Shown: piece after piece, positions 8,729 to 23,000 of the stretch
Layout: the number at the start of each line of letters is the position of its first letter
Position numbering within the stretch: position 1 is the stretch's first letter
Origin: Amoebophrya sp. A120
Lineage: Eukaryota; Sar; Dinophyceae; Syndiniales; Amoebophryaceae
Assembly (NCBI GenBank): GCA_905178155.1
Contig: CAJINV010000009.1
Coordinates: 496,001-560,000 of the forward strand
Direction: 5' to 3'
DNA length: 64,000 nt
Translations under genes and position numbers: made by a program
The notes under the pieces: model-generated
Database searches by the model: none
Told to the model about the DNA's origin: nothing
What the model saw: only the letters and a program-made list of their open reading frames with translations

Positions 8729-11518
8729 ATGTTTTTCGCTTCGAACAAGAAATACCCGGCCGCGCAGCCCTCCAAGAACTATACGACAATGCTGTTGCTG
8801 CCTTTTCTCCTCGTCGCCTGTGTCGGTGTTTTCGAGTTCGGGTCCATTGTTACAGCCGTACGCTTGACCTCTGGAGCGGCTTCGAGATCAGCTCAACAGC
8901 AAGGAGACACTGTGGATAAGGATACGTACGTGGCGTGTTTGTTTCGAGCAGGGCAGGTGCAAGTTGAGTGCCATCGCAGTGCTACCTCGCTCGATGCGAT
9001 GGTCAGAAACGCAATAGTCGAGAAGGAAGCTGGACGGCCCCGGACCTCTTCCCCCGCTGGGGCAGCTGCCAGAAAGCGATCCGGCTCCCGCGGAAGAAAG
9101 GGCAGACCGCAGAACAAAGGTCGTAGAGGGAAATCACCCGCTTCCGGTGGGAGACAGGAACAGCACCGGCAACCTCCAGTACGAGAGGTGGACTCCGTGC
9201 GCACGAAAACCGAGCTGATGATGAAAAGCTGCGATCGCCTGCCGGACGCTGTTTTTGACAAGAAGGACGCGGAAATGATGTTGTTTTTTTCTAAACGCGC
9301 AAACAGCACCATGAAGCAAGTTGCTGCTGACAAGTTCAACCTGACGGCACGGCCGTCGTCGCGGTCCGCGTACCACGGCTTCGCGGTGCTGTGGCGGGCT
9401 CTTGAGCGCGAGCCCGAATACCACATTGTGAAGGCCGCGTCGCGCTGTCTCGCCGCACGCCAGGCGTTCGAGAAGAATTCGTGTGCGGCAGTGTTGTACC
9501 CGAACGACCAGAATCCGCTTCACGCGTTTGCCGACGAGCAGTGGAGAGATCCAGCGTTGTGGAAAAAGGTGACGCACGCGAAAGAAGTGATCGCCCGGGT
9601 CGAGGACCAATTCCGGGGCGTTGTCCAAGAGTCTCGTATCAAGGAACTCGCGGAGAGAGGATCTTCCGAGGCTGTCGACAGCAGCAGCACGGCGGCAACG
9701 AGTTCAGCCGGCTTCGACACCGACGACGAGGATGCGACAGCGGACGAAATCCGGCAGGCGGCGAAGCAGTTGGAGACCGAGAAAAGACAGCTGAAAGTCC
9801 AGCAAGCTGCCGCGAGTACGTGGCAACGGCAGCGGCAGGAGGAGCTGGCTATGGACGAAGTGGAGCGTTTGCTAATTGCCCAGGTCGAAGAGACGAGACT
9901 GCGGCAAAAGGAGGAGAAGGTGACTTTTTACGAACAAAATGAAGAGGCGCAAAAAAAGCGGGCTGAGACAGAGGTACTGCGAGCGCTGGCGAAGGAAAGG
10001 GCGCAAGTATCAGATCAAGCACGGGCGCTGGGACTAGGAGCTCAGAAGGAGCTCACAAAAGGGCGCAAGCATAGAAAGCAGGTTTTGAAAAGCTTGCCGA
10101 TGCAGACGATGCTGCAAGAACCTGGTCGGGGACACGGTGCGGTGGAGCAGATGGTGAAGGCGGATCGAGATGGGAATGCGGAACTGCTGAAGATCTACTA
10201 CCAGCGACTCTGTGGCACGAAGAGCCCTACCAGACCAGAGGCAACGCCCGAAGATCCGAGGCCACCCAAACCCATTTGTGATCCGGTTTTGCGCAAGGAG
10301 CACATGCAGAAACGGCTCGCCACGCTTGGTTGCGCACAGTTTTTCAAAGACAAAGAAGCCGCCTTTCTCAATTTTACGACGCCCGACTTGGAGCAACTTT
10401 TAGTCACTCAGGAGGACCGTCAGGCTGCTGCTGCAGCACAGACACGGCAGAATGCTGATGTTGAATCAAAGGCGTTATGCTTTTTGTACGCATACAGGGG
10501 CTTTCGTGCGGCGTATCGGGCGAGCGCAAAGTGGCTTTGGCTTCGGGTGCAGGTGGATAAAGAGAACCGCGAAAAGGGCGACGCTAAATTTGCAACCGAC
10601 CCGAAGCTCCAGCACTTAAAAGCCGCGAACTTTGTCAGCAGGTCCGAAACCGACCCGGCCCAGCAACTTGCTGAGGATATCTTGGAAGAGTGGAAGAGGA
10701 AGGTGGTGCGGTTGGACGTGAATTTCCAAGAATGGATGAACGCGAACGCCGGTTTATTCATGAGCGATACCTTCACCCTTCGAGAAGAGGCATTAGAAGG
10801 ACGGGAAGAGGGCAGCCCGCAGATGAAGCAGTTCGTAGAAAACGTCGCTCAGGCTCTGAAACGGGAGTCAGAGGGCCGCGCGACACTCTACCAGTCATGG
10901 AACATTCATCTGGCCCACGAGGAACAGGGGCCCGACAAGGATCTGCGGGCGCACCTGGCAGCAAAAGTTGAGAACAAGTTGGGCGCACTGCCTCGGGTGC
11001 TCGAAGACCGCGCGCGCTTTTTCGCAACTCAGCATGCAGTGCATCTGGACCCCCGTGCCAGGAATAAGGAAAAAGCAAAAGAGGACTTCCTGTGCGATAC
11101 TGCATCAATTGTCGTTGCTAAAAGTTTAGCGATGGCCACGCCAGGGGGAGAAGAGGATAGAGCAATGGCCGGATGGAAGGAGCAAGCAAAACACCCCGCA
11201 AACGCAAACGAGAAAAAACGCTACAACGCTCCGGACTTCTATTTGCACAATTTTCAGCTTCATGGTACGATTGCGCAGTCGGTACTCGGTGGCACCAGTC
11301 TGAGCTCGCTTGGTGTGCACTTCGCGATTCGAAGAGAGGCCGCGACGTACGAAGCGAGGCTCGAAGGAGAGGCCGCGGCGTACGACGCGACGAGGCAGAG
11401 GCTTCTTGACAGCCTTCAAGCCGAGCTTGCGCAACCGGGCAGCGAGATGCAGGAACAGTTCGCCTTCCCTTTCGCCGAATTATTAGGCCTCCGCCCATTT
11501 GGCAGGGCTGGTCCTTGA
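8729..11518 (+). CDS. Secreted or membrane-anchored CHR/AYRG-family protein (929 aa)
   Basis: An intact single-exon gene of unknown function. The N-terminus carries a hydrophobic stretch (residues about 20-45, TMLLLPFLLVACVGVFEFG) that reads as a signal peptide or signal anchor. A second methionine at residue 21, just before it, is an alternative start. A motif VQVECHRSATSLDAM follows at about 77-91, then a basic low-complexity linker (about 100-150). A helical region with RCLAARQAFEKNSC lies near 239. A long charged, coiled-coil-prone segment spans about 310-450, and the core YAYRGFRAAYR is at about 587. A RATLYQSW segment near 718 precedes a helical tail. The same order of motifs is seen at 24747-27587 and in the multi-exon copy at the window start. 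The shared leader suggests export, perhaps to a parasite surface or vacuole, but that is inference. Confidence 0.85.
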   Translation: MFFASNKKYPAAQPSKNYTTMLLLPFLLVACVGVFEFGSIVTAVRLTSGAASRSAQQQGDTVDKDTYVACLFRAGQVQVECHRSATSLDAMVRNAIVEKEAGRPRTSSPAGAAARKRSGSRGRKGRPQNKGRRGKSPASGGRQEQHRQPPVREVDSVRTKTELMMKSCDRLPDAVFDKKDAEMMLFFSKRANSTMKQVAADKFNLTARPSSRSAYHGFAVLWRALEREPEYHIVKAASRCLAARQAFEKNSCAAVLYPNDQNPLHAFADEQWRDPALWKKVTHAKEVIARVEDQFRGVVQESRIKELAERGSSEAVDSSSTAATSSAGFDTDDEDATADEIRQAAKQLETEKRQLKVQQAAASTWQRQRQEELAMDEVERLLIAQVEETRLRQKEEKVTFYEQNEEAQKKRAETEVLRALAKERAQVSDQARALGLGAQKELTKGRKHRKQVLKSLPMQTMLQEPGRGHGAVEQMVKADRDGNAELLKIYYQRLCGTKSPTRPEATPEDPRPPKPICDPVLRKEHMQKRLATLGCAQFFKDKEAAFLNFTTPDLEQLLVTQEDRQAAAAAQTRQNADVESKALCFLYAYRGFRAAYRASAKWLWLRVQVDKENREKGDAKFATDPKLQHLKAANFVSRSETDPAQQLAEDILEEWKRKVVRLDVNFQEWMNANAGLFMSDTFTLREEALEGREEGSPQMKQFVENVAQALKRESEGRATLYQSWNIHLAHEEQGPDKDLRAHLAAKVENKLGALPRVLEDRARFFATQHAVHLDPRARNKEKAKEDFLCDTASIVVAKSLAMATPGGEEDRAMAGWKEQAKHPANANEKKRYNAPDFYLHNFQLHGTIAQSVLGGTSLSSLGVHFAIRREAATYEARLEGEAAAYDATRQRLLDSLQAELAQPGSEMQEQFAFPFAELLGLRPFGRAGP

Positions 11519-14020
11519 GCCAAGTCTTCCGTGGACGTGCTCCGTGAACCAAGCGGAAGGACCAGAACTGTTGCCATAGTAAAGTTCTACTGCTATCATG
11601 ATGGAACTCTGCGACTATGTCAATGAAAATCGCGACCGAGAAGTGACGTTGTAGTGTTGTATTGGTCCTTGCTAGCAGAGGGGGCGCTGGAACGGTCACG
11701 TTGTATTGCAAGCATGCGAGGAAGTACAGTTTCTCTCTAATTTACATGACTAGTGAACTATGTTAGTAAGATCATCATGTTGATGCAGCTATTGTCATCC
11801 TCATCTTTGTTGCTTTTAGGCTAGGTAAGCATTGGCATTTCTCTGGTGCTGTAAAATTAAAATTCCACTTGGAACCTTTGAACATATATGTATGATGCGT
11901 TTTTTACTACTGTTTATCTTGCATTGCATTACCTATTGAGAACTGAAGCACCTCCCCAGCAGAATCCGTATTTTCCTCCCTTCAACAATGCGTCCAGATC
12001 ATTCCAGTCGTGATCTGTCGCACGAATAAAGGTCTTGGGATGAGAGGCCGCCCAGAGCAGTTTCCTTCGTGGAGTCCCATTTAGAAATCTAAGTAATTAA
12101 TTTGACGTTTATGATAGCACTCTCCGTACCGCCAAAATTAATTATGACTTCTTGACTACTCTTTTGCATGGAGCAGCCCTATAAATATGACGATAAACAT
12201 TATTTCTTCAATACACCACCACCAGCCTCCGCTTTCTTTATCCCAGGACCATCCGCAAGAAAGATCTTGCCATGCGCAAGAAACATGTTTTTCTTGTTAT
12301 CGATAAAACAGAAACACGGGTTTGAGCAGGACTTCGCTCCTCCTGTAGCTCCGAACAACAAGTAGCAAACATTTCATTCACAAAAAAAAAATATCAGTAG
12401 CTGTGACATGATAGGTACCTTGTCAACACGAGTTGGCTGGTCAGCCACCGATGAAGTACTGCTGCTGAAGAAGTGAAAAGCATTTTCTGGGAATGAAACA
12501 CTGTAAATGTTGAAACGCCCTGGGATGTTCCAACATTTCGAACATTTCGGAGATGCTCCAGAACATTTGGAGGATTGGGTAGTGCTTAATACTGGTTACC
12601 CCGAAGTTTACTTAACAAAGTACGTGACCGTCACCCCGAAACGAATGAAGGCGAAACAAAAAAGCCCCAGCGGCACTCAATGCATTTGGCTTAATATGGG
12701 TAGGCGTTTTTTTTTCAGCCCATCGATATCAGTGTTCGAAATTGTGTCAGTGAGATATTGTTTTGAACGAGACAGAGAGATAAGTCTCATATTCTGCTTC
12801 CTCATTCTCGTTTGTTGGTCATTGGTTCGCCACAACATGCTTGTGCAGAAAGGAGATCGGATGGCCCCCTGTGATTGACCCCGCACCTTGCGACGTTCCA
12901 TGGGAGATTCGTTCTTGTTGATAAGTACCTATGCCTTTTCGTTCCGTCTAAATGTCCTCAATGTAGACTCCTCATCTTGCCTGAGAGTCTCGCACTACAC
13001 GCAGATACTGTATGTACTTAAACTGTAAGTGTAAGCCTGCTTAGAAAAATTGACCATCATGGATGTTGCAAATTCTGGAGCCCTTCTCGCGATCCCGATC
13101 CACCTCCAATCGCTCCCAGTTGTAAGAATGTTTTCTTTTGGTAAAAGTGTGTTGGTGTCGGAGCTGGTACTAGACAGTATCTGCCTTGGCGATGTGGTTC
13201 TCTGTGGATGATCTTCCTGGTAGATCCAGCACCATCTCCCTGTTTGTTTCCGCAAAGATCAAATTGTTGTAGTGATTTCAGCATCTTCATCACGCATCGT
13301 TGTTTAAGTATTTTTACTACTTTTCGTTTCGCGAAAAAGGAACAATCCTTTCGATCTGCAGTTCACAGGTAGTGGTGCAGAGGTTCGGCTTAAGATGAAC
13401 AGCAACGAAGCATCGATCCCGGCAGCAGAGTTTCAGTTTTGCAGTGCGCTCTTTTTGTTCTCAATCTATCAACAGGATGCCTGATTTTCCATCTCGTTAT
13501 TGATGGAGGTTGAAGGTTTAACCACATTGCGGACAAAAGCACATTCAAAAACAACTTCGCTTTCCGAGGGGGCATTGAAGTGGAAGAATCTTACCAATGC
13601 GGCCCCTTGTCTGTTTAAGTATCTTCGATGTGGCACAACAAGAAGAGAATACTACATGTACTACATGAACCATTCATGATCGGTCTGCCTTATCGCCAGC
13701 TGCGTCCTACTGTTGCTAAATGATAGTGATAGGAACTACATAAGTAACTGAACATCACAGTGAACACACAAATGTTTTTCGCAGCAGGACGAGGTTGTTA
13801 TATTTCTATTCGCGGAGGAAGGTCAACAAGAAGAAACATAGAACGCACCAGCCGTGTGCTTGTTCGTTCTTGTATGCTCCTAGGAGGAGCAGATGAACAT
13901 GGTCCGCAACCAACACTCCCTCGTTTTTAAAAATACTTTATGTTTAAGTATGTGATTTTTGAAAACCCACTATGGATCGCTTCACAGTATCAGTAGTAAG
14001 AGTATCACTCTGAAACTGAA
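11519..14020. other. Intergenic tract, AT-rich
   Basis: 2.5 kb without a gene that I can support. An isolated 123-codon frame at 12507-12878 (+) contains a short repeat (AACATTT three times near 12530-12570) and has no visible relative in the window. The rest has stops in all frames and no recognised RNA gene. Confidence 0.5.
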
Positions 14021-17000
14021 ATGAAGAAAATGGCCGAGGACACAGCTTCGAAGGAGTTCCGGAAGGGTGTCGAGGAACGAACACCAGGCGCATCTGGTTG
14101 GTCGAACGAAAGTGCGAGCAAGACTCATGGGTCAACCACAACATATGACTACGATCCATGGTGGTCGTCCTCGGGCCCAGCAAGGTCAGTTGAAAAAAAT
14201 CCTTCTCAGCCACTGCAACCTCAGGATCGCAAGGGCTATGATGTTGCGGATGCGCGAAGCCGGGGCGGCTCAGATGAGCGCCACTATAATTCTGGCAGTA
14301 CAAAAGCGGACTGGTCTACCAGTAGTACCTCTTGGTGGGGGTGCAACACGGAAAACGGAAACGAAGAAGAGGGTCGCTATGATTGGGGTTCTTGGTGGTC
14401 TTCATCTGCTAGCCACACCTGGTGGGACGAAAAGAAAACAAACCCTGATTACTCGTCGCACTCGAAAAAGGTAGGTGGAGCTGTCCCTGCCTGGTCTGCG
14501 TCTGCGTGGTCAGAATCAGAGAACCATAACTGGGAGCTGGCGAGAGGCGCAAACGGAGAGACTTATCGAGACGACAAGGACAACCGCTCCTGGGGGAAAG
14601 CGCAAGGTGACGAAGATGAGGTTGATGCAAAGTGGAATGCCGGCACGGGAACTGCTTCTTCATCTTCCTCTGCTCGTGACTGGTATTGGAAGGGAAATGG
14701 GATAAGCAGTACTACGCACGAAAAGGGTCATGATGAAACTAGAAGCAACACGATAATGAACGATCACCCTACCCTTGAAACGGATGTCGATGTCGTCGAT
14801 GAGGCGCTGTCCTCAACCTGTTGGTGGGCAGACAAAGGGTCTGCATCTGCGCAAGAGGAGGACTGCCCGCAGGGACGTTCGAAAGACACTTCATTTTCTA
14901 ATGCAAGAGACGGAGGCTCGTGGTCGAAGACGAAACCAGTTTCAGCGAGCCCTGAGAGTGTGAAGTCATCAGCCCAAAGCCAAACTCGGAGGGAATATGA
15001 AGATACGGAACGTCAGTGCACGACGGGAAATGTTGGAACAAGCGAACGGGGTGAGCGTCCACCTTCTGCAAGTTGTGCAACTCGTATCAGCAGGCCCCAG
15101 AATCGCAAAGGTAAGCAGGAAAACAGAGCACCACATGATCAATTTTCGGAGACGCACTCCGGGCAGTCAGACAGTCGTGGTCGTGGAACGCATTTCAATA
15201 GAATAGAATCCGAAGCGAAAGGTGTTGTGGATCTGTCGACGAGGGAAGGGCAAAAACGTTGCGGCTTTTCGGAAACTGAGAGTGATAGTGAAAACGCTTA
15301 TTCGGCGCCACTGAAGAACATTGCTGGTAATGTTTCATACTGCTTCCTTTGCTGTACAACTAAAAGAGCTATGCGCTTGCTGTCAGCCGCAGGCACAGCG
15401 AATGCAAGGATGATCATGCTGCACAGAGATAGTGCACTAAAGAGTCGGATCTTTACAGCTGAAGTCCATAGTACATATCTTCCCGGAGGAATTCCATTTC
15501 CAGTGGTGAGGATGTCGCTCACATGGGATTGGGTCATAGCTTTGCGGCATGATATACTCGCACGATATGCAAACGTTGTATAAAATACAGGAGTAAGAAG
15601 GCGTCGCTCTTGCAACCGAAGCGGCAAACCAGAAGCCAACATGGAGAGCCACATGGGACGAGAAGGAGCCAGTGTCGATGCAAGCCGGGGCTTCGGATTC
15701 ATTCGGAAACGAGAGAGAGGTGAATTAGAAGGGAAAGCACGAGCTTGTTCTTGATGTCTGTGCAACAAGTCCGATGAGTTTTTATTTCATCGTTGAAGTT
15801 CTTGTAGAACACGTGGTCAATAAACATATGCGTATATTAGAAGTCCCCCTTTCATACCCTTGCCAACAGGTTCGCGACGCCGTCTCAATGGCCGGGGAAG
15901 GCGTTGCCGAGGAGTGTCCTCAACATCGTCTTTCTCCTCATCCTTGTCAAGCGGGACAACTAGTACTAGTAGCAGTGCGCCCTCGTCGGCAAGACGAAGA
16001 GCAGATGAGTCGTCCGAAGATAGTAGCTCTGATGAACAAGGCGAAGCGGTAGGACAGAAGCCGCGTGGACACGACCGCGACCGCGATGTTCCTCCGCGCC
16101 GTAGAGCGATGAAAGACCGCTTCCGCCTCGACCAGGAAAGGAGAGAAATTTCCGCAATGCTGGATGATTTCGACGAGTACTGCAGCCGAAAGAGCGAAAA
16201 AACGATAAGAAAGTCACATCAAGGTCGAAAAGGGAAGATGGTGCCTCCACCTGCAGCCACAGCGGATCATAACCTTAAGAGCCGGCGAGGAAAAGATAAA
16301 GAGGCTGGTGAAAAGATGTTTGTGGAGACGACAAAAAATACCTCCGGCGACGGGCGGCGAGTCGATGCAAACGGGGAAGAAGAAAAAAGGACGTCGTACC
16401 TTGCAACGCGTTCATCTGCATCTGCTTGCTCGCGACCCTCTGTTGCGTCAAAAAATATGAACAGTCCTCTAAGCTCCAGCACTTCAAGCTCCGCGACACT
16501 TCAATCTCGAAGAAGGAGCCGGAAGGAAAATTCTGGGAGCGTGGCTGCTCCGGTGCGCAAGCAATCCCAGCGTCGAGCTCGGGCGGTATCGACGTCGTCT
16601 TCATCCTCGTCGCCATCTTCTGACGGAAGAGCCTCGGCATCGATATACAACACAAAGGAGCTGCAACATAAATCCAAAAGCAAGCGTCATCTTCCTCGTC
16701 CAGAGGTGGCTGCAAGGACAGGAGACGCAACCCGGAAAGTTAGGTTTTGTTCGAAGCCGGTTGAAGAGATTCCGAATTTCTATGCAAGCAGTAGTGGAGG
16801 TTCCGATTCTTCTTCAAGTACATCAAGTTCCAGTTCTTCGTCCATGAGTTCCTCTAGCCCCTCGTCCTCTGACAGGGAGGCTGAGGAGGAAATGCCGCGG
16901 CAAAGTTCGGTGGCTGGTGTCGACGACCATGATGGAGCAGATGGGGGAGAGTCAATCCGCGGCTCAGAGGACAAGAGGGCACCGTATTGTTCGCCTTCGA

Positions 17001-20000
17001 CCTCATCCCTTCCTGGACACGAAAACTTAAAAACGCAGGTAATTGATGACACACCTCCGCCTCCCGCAGCCAGAGGTGCCAACTCCCCTTCTCCCTCTTG
17101 TCACGATGTCGTGGAGAGAACAAGTGCCACCGGAGTCCCGGACGCACAGCCTTTCGCAGGAGGTTCATGTATCGTGATGTTGGAACAACAGCAATGCCAG
17201 GACCAAGACAGCTGCGGCTTCCGCGTTGATTGCGCTACACGACAACCGGCGTACGTGAACGTCGAGGAGGAACGAAGTGCTGCAAAAGTTGCTATTAGAG
17301 TAGAGTGTTCTTCCTTGTTATCGCAGCACGAATCCGAAGTGGATGATGTCGGTTCACGTTGCGAGGCAGATGCTGCAGCTGCGCGCAGCTCCTCGTACAG
17401 CAGTTCCAGCGAAGAAACGTCCGACCAAGACGATCCGCCCGGCCGCGACTGCAGTCTCGAGGGAGGAAAGAAAGGCGATGCTCTTCTGTGTTCGAGCCGC
17501 GACATCCAGATTGCGTTCGAGCAGGGACGCTTTGAGGAAGCCTTCCTGGAGCAGAATGCGGGCGATCCTGCCACCAGCAGTCCGGAAAATGGCGCAGATC
17601 ACTTGATGTTGGAACGCAGCGGCAATGGAGAGGTCTCGTCTTCGTCTTCTTCTGAGGACGATGATGTTCCTGCTAGTCCTGGTTGCACCAGTGGCAGAAA
17701 CAAACATAGCGACCGTTGGCCGCGCAACGCGCAGCAAAAATTGGACCGGTTGATCCGATATCTGATCAAAAAAAGCGCTCGGAGCATTGTCAACGGCATG
17801 CTTGCGCTCTCGGCCCTGTGTGGGGACGACGAATTCAAAGCCTTGAAGGAAAGGTACGGCAATCCGAGGGCGGGAATCTCTGCACTTCTGAAAGACTGCG
17901 CGGACAAGTATGAGTTGACGCTGGACAGCAGTAACCAGACCTACATATGCCTGGTCGAGGACGCACAAGCGTCAAACACTTGCACGGGTCGCAGCCGTCC
18001 CATCGAGAAGACAGTTGCGAAGAATCTAAACAGTCAAGCGGGGGCTGGAATTGTGGGTGCGAGCCATGAAGATCGAGAAGCCAGCGCGAATCATGCACCA
18101 CAACTAGCGCCAATGTCTCACTCTGAAGACCAGTTTCAGGACCCTGCAGTGCAAGGCGCCATCATATTAGAACCGGCTGCGGACGATGCGCCCACAGCGC
18201 AAACCACGGGTATTGCCAATGCAGAACAGGCGGCTTCCGCGTCCGCTTTACTGGCTTCGCCTGTGTCAGTTGCCACAGCAATCTGCGGCGCCACTTTTTC
18301 GTCCTTCTCCCCCGAAACACTCGCATCTCCTCCCACTGACGCTGCACATCGGAGCGCAGGAAATGCGGCCACTGCGACTTTTTCGGCACAGGAGGCCACA
18401 CAACAGCAACAGGACGGAAGTGGACGACGACGAGGCGTGTCGTCTGACAACTGGCCTTCGGCTCCGGCTCCTTCTTCGTGGCACAACAGCGCTCAGTGGG
18501 ACTGGGAAAGTCGTGATTTTCAAGAAATTGATGCAGCGACAACTGAGACTGATCCTGCCGGACAAACGGATGGCTGCAGCTCAAGCTCAACACGATGGCA
18601 GAGCGATAGCCAGCAGCAGCGGCCGGCAAATGACAATAATACTTCAGGAGGCGAGCACCTCCGCGCTTCCGCATCTACTTCTTGGGGACAGCCGGGCGCC
18701 AACAGTGACTGGCAGTGGAATGACGACTGTAAGCGTCAGTACGGTGATTGGAGTTCTACTTACGAGCCGTGTTCATCTTCCAGTAAAACTACAACTGCAG
18801 TGGAACCTTCGGGCGATCCTGAAACTCAGCAGGACCCCTCTTTTTCTAATAGTGCTGGTGCGTGGCAGGGCTCCTGGGCAGCTGGAAACGACAGCTGGTA
18901 CAACTACGGCGCGGAAGCCTCATCTTCCTCCTCAAGTGGCCACTTGATGTGGAACAATCCGAGCTGGGCGAACTATGAGCATGCAAGCGAAATACAACAC
19001 GATGAAAACGACCGGCACCTTCATAATTTGGAAAGCAACTACAGCGCTGGAGGACATCGACAGCAGGCAATGGGAATGGCTGCTAACGATCTGAATTCTT
19101 CAGCAGCTGCCGCTCCTGTCGGATTTCATTATCAACATGTCGGGGGAGAAGTAGACCAGCCTGCTGCTATTCCTGAGGACGCCGGATCCGAGGCGACGGA
19201 ATCGACGCACTCGTGCGGAAATGACAACGCCCTTGGTGACGACGAGTTCTTGGACGAAGTTGCCAACGATAATGAAAACGAACAGAGCGGTCGCCCCGGT
19301 GGCGCTCCCTCCCTTGTTGAGAAGCACGCAACGACAACGACAACAGCAGCAGGCTCAAGTGCTGACCACCAGAAAGCAGAGTCAGCTAATATGTCTGCTG
19401 GGATTGGAGCGGCTTGGATGCGCACACCTAACCCTTGGAGCATGCACGACGCAGATGAAGATCGCAAACAGGAGCGCAGCAGACACTGCGACGATTTGTT
19501 CGTGCAGGATGTTGACGCGGATCCAGGAGCAGCTGGGACATTTGCGATCCAAAGCTTTATCGACGGAGATAGAGACAACAAGGTCCGCTGTGAAGGAGGG
19601 GACGTTGGCATCACGTATGACGAATATGAGGAATGGCGTGCACTGGTAAAGCGGGACATGGATCTGCAGGCTGACGGCAGCACCGTGCCTTTTCGATACA
19701 GGAAGTATAGTGTGACTTGCTACCCCAACGGAAATCGAGAAAGTCAAAACTCACTTGTGGCGTGTGGTCGTAGGGATAAGGTGGTTGTCGAACAAGAGAC
19801 AGGGCAGCGCGGGGATGCGGCCGGCAGCTGCAGGACAGACCACCAAGATATCGAGGGCCAGATAAAGATGAATCTGCCTGCTCAAACAGCGCCAACAACT
19901 GAGGGCGCGGCATCTTCAAGGAAAGCAACAGCCTCTGTCACACCCCTCAGCGCTGAAGCTCACGAGGCTATTCGGCAGGCGAAACAGACCGCGAACACCT

Positions 20001-23000
20001 CCCAATCTCTCCACCCTCTGTTTGGAGACAAACGTCCGATCCAAGCTCCGTTCTCGACATTCGAGCACTCGCTCGGAATCGGGGGCGAAAGAGCTGGTCT
20101 GGAGCTGGACCAAATTTTCCACGACAGGTGGATTTTCGGCAATGGAGCTGAAAGTGAGTTCTGGTCAAGAGAGTTGCTGCATGTCGACGAAACGACACAA
20201 GACATGTTTTCGCTTCGCGACAGGCACCAGGGTGATTGTCATCTCCCCGGGGGTGGAAGCTCTAGTGCTACTGCCTTTCCGGCGGGACCAAAGCAGATTG
20301 AAGATAGCGCGGATGATCTTCACAAGAGACGTGAAGGAATGCTCTCAACATCTTCTCCAGTAGTTTACCGCTTTGGAGGGCAGAACTGCAGACAGTCATC
20401 GTACGAAACTACCGAGGACGGGAACCGAACCGCTGGCGTGAGTATGACCGTGAGCGACACCGCAGCAGGCCACTGTTCATCTCTCGGTGCTCCAAAAACC
20501 GTAGGCGACCATCTGCAGTTTTCATCTGCAACCGAGGATGGTGAAGGCGACGTTGCGGTGGAAACGGAAGAGAACGGCAATGGAAGTGTCTGGGAGTATG
20601 ATAGGAGCGCAGAGAGGGTCTTTCTCAGTACCAACGCTGCCTACTGGACCGAAGACTTTCAGATGCATGGTTTTGCGTTCAACAAAGTGGAGTACACACT
20701 GCACAGTGAGGTGGAATGCTTCACGATCCCCATCACATTCGGCAGCTATTTGAGTCACCTGAAGACGGGACGCCACAGCACCACCACCAGCAGAGTGATT
20801 TACAACGACAATTATCTACGAGCGTTTGGTGGGGGAGGCAGCTACGCGTCTTCATGGCAGCGCAGCGCTGAGGGGTCAGGAATAGGCAGCGCTGCAGCAC
20901 ATCAACATAGTGGTCATAGAGGATCTTCTGATGGTGAATTATATCGGAACGCCGGCTCGTCCCCGACAGCGACAACCTTGCTCACGCGACACAGTCTGCA
21001 CTACCTCGGCATTCATTCCGAGGAAGAGGAGGTGCCACCCGAACAGCAAGAGGCATACTACAGCCGCCTGGACCGGTACATTGCAACCTTGCAGCCGATC
21101 GCTCTGGGGGACGTGGACTTTGCCGGTGTTACGGAGCACCAGCTCAGCGCTTACGACTCTATGCGCGACTGGGAGCACCGCATGGCGAAGGCGCAACTTC
21201 ACAATACCTGCAGAGTTACCGTCACACGCGGGTGGGATCTACAGCTCAGCGCCCAGCAAAGCGCGAAGATCAACAGTCGCGCGCAAACATTTTCTGCTGC
21301 GGATGGGTCAGGCTCAGGAGCTGCTGGTCCGAGATCGTCAGCATGCAGTGGTGGAACACGAGACGACTATCTACGACTTGGAGAGTTGGACCACCAGAAC
21401 AAAACTTCGTTCGTTCTGCGCGTCATGGACGGTGTCAAGGATGTAGTTGCGACGAGTACAACTAACTCTAACTCAGATGTAGCAGCAGCAAGAACTTTTT
21501 GTCAGCAGGGCGCAACCGGCGCTTTCGTTTATTTAGCCAGTGACGATCTGTATGAGTCCAGCGATGGAAAAATCGGGGCTCCCTTTGATGACGACGACCT
21601 GACGTTATTTTCATCTGTGCCGAGCCTGTCTCCCACCGAGACAAAACAGGGAAAAACTTTCTCCGCACAAGTGCCACACACTGCCTGCAAGATTTTTGAC
21701 AAGCACCAGAAGAATCGTTACTTTCGCGAGTACGGGTTTTTGTCGAAGTACGGGGAATATGGCGCACTCACGGAGAAGCGCCGGCAGAACGAAATCGTGA
21801 AAGATCTCGTCTGCACTACGGTCCGCTACGTCGCGAGAAGAACAAACGGAGACGTACTAGGATGCCAGGATCCGAAATGTGATTCCTCTAGTTTGGCGTC
21901 TCCGTCTGCAGGACCAGGACCTCAAAAGCCACAGAAAAATCCTTCTCAGGCGGCCGCGTCGATGAAACTCTCAACTGCTCCAGAAAATCCTGATGGAGCA
22001 GCGACAGATGCTAGGAAAACAAGTGGCACCAAAAGTTCTCACCAAAATCCTGTGCCTTGGAAGCCGATGTTTGTTGGCAGCAACGACGCCCTAATGAAGC
22101 TGTTCGAGTGCTACATTCTGGACAAACCGATCAAAAATCTGTGTGCGGCCCTGGTAGACAAACAAATCCGCCTCTGGCTGGTGCCGGATGAAACCTTCGA
22201 CGAAATGAATCTCCGGCACTGCACAGACCTGTTTCCCTTCGGGCGTGCGGCTGTGAGAAACAAGGACATGATTAACAGCACGTGGGTGGCCCAGAAAAAC
22301 GTGATTGAAGCGATGGGGCGGGCGGAGTCCCTGCTCGATCTGGAATCTCCAGTGAACGTGCACGACAACAAAGCTTGTTTGTCTTTCAACTTCAAGCTAG
22401 GTACCATGGCTTCTAATGGCCTTACTTCTTCAGAACTGAACCGCGTTTGTCCTTCGTAGAGTTCCCGTTCGCCCACGTGCAGTAGTGTAGCAAGATCGTG
22501 CCCATGATTATCAGCTCCATTATTGTTCTGGTTTCTCTTTCTGTTTTATTTGTGAAGCAAGAGCTGGCTCCGGCTGTGCGTCTCGTGACACAATCGTCTC
22601 AATCATGCGTCTAGTCGATTCATCAAAAACGCAGGGCACGCCGAGCACCTATTTTGGAGCACTGGACAAGTGGACTTTGTCCGGGAAAAACAAGCAGACA
22701 ACAGTGCGAGTCGGAATCTTGATCAAACGTCAGCGACAGCACAGACAAGCGTTACCTCATCGCTTTACGGTAAATTCAAATGCACGACATCCACAGTGCG
22801 CGATTCAAAGCGGAAGAAGGGAAAAGGAAAGAATGGCAAGACGGGAAATAGAAAGCAAGGGTCGTCGTATAAGTGGGTGTGGGATGCAAGTGGGAACTGG
22901 TTCAAGCAGTACGATAGTCCTCACTATCAGGCAGAAGCTCCTCGCGGCCATGTAGTTGTAGAAGAAGATGCACCAGCAGGCGTGGAAGATAAGAGGCCAC

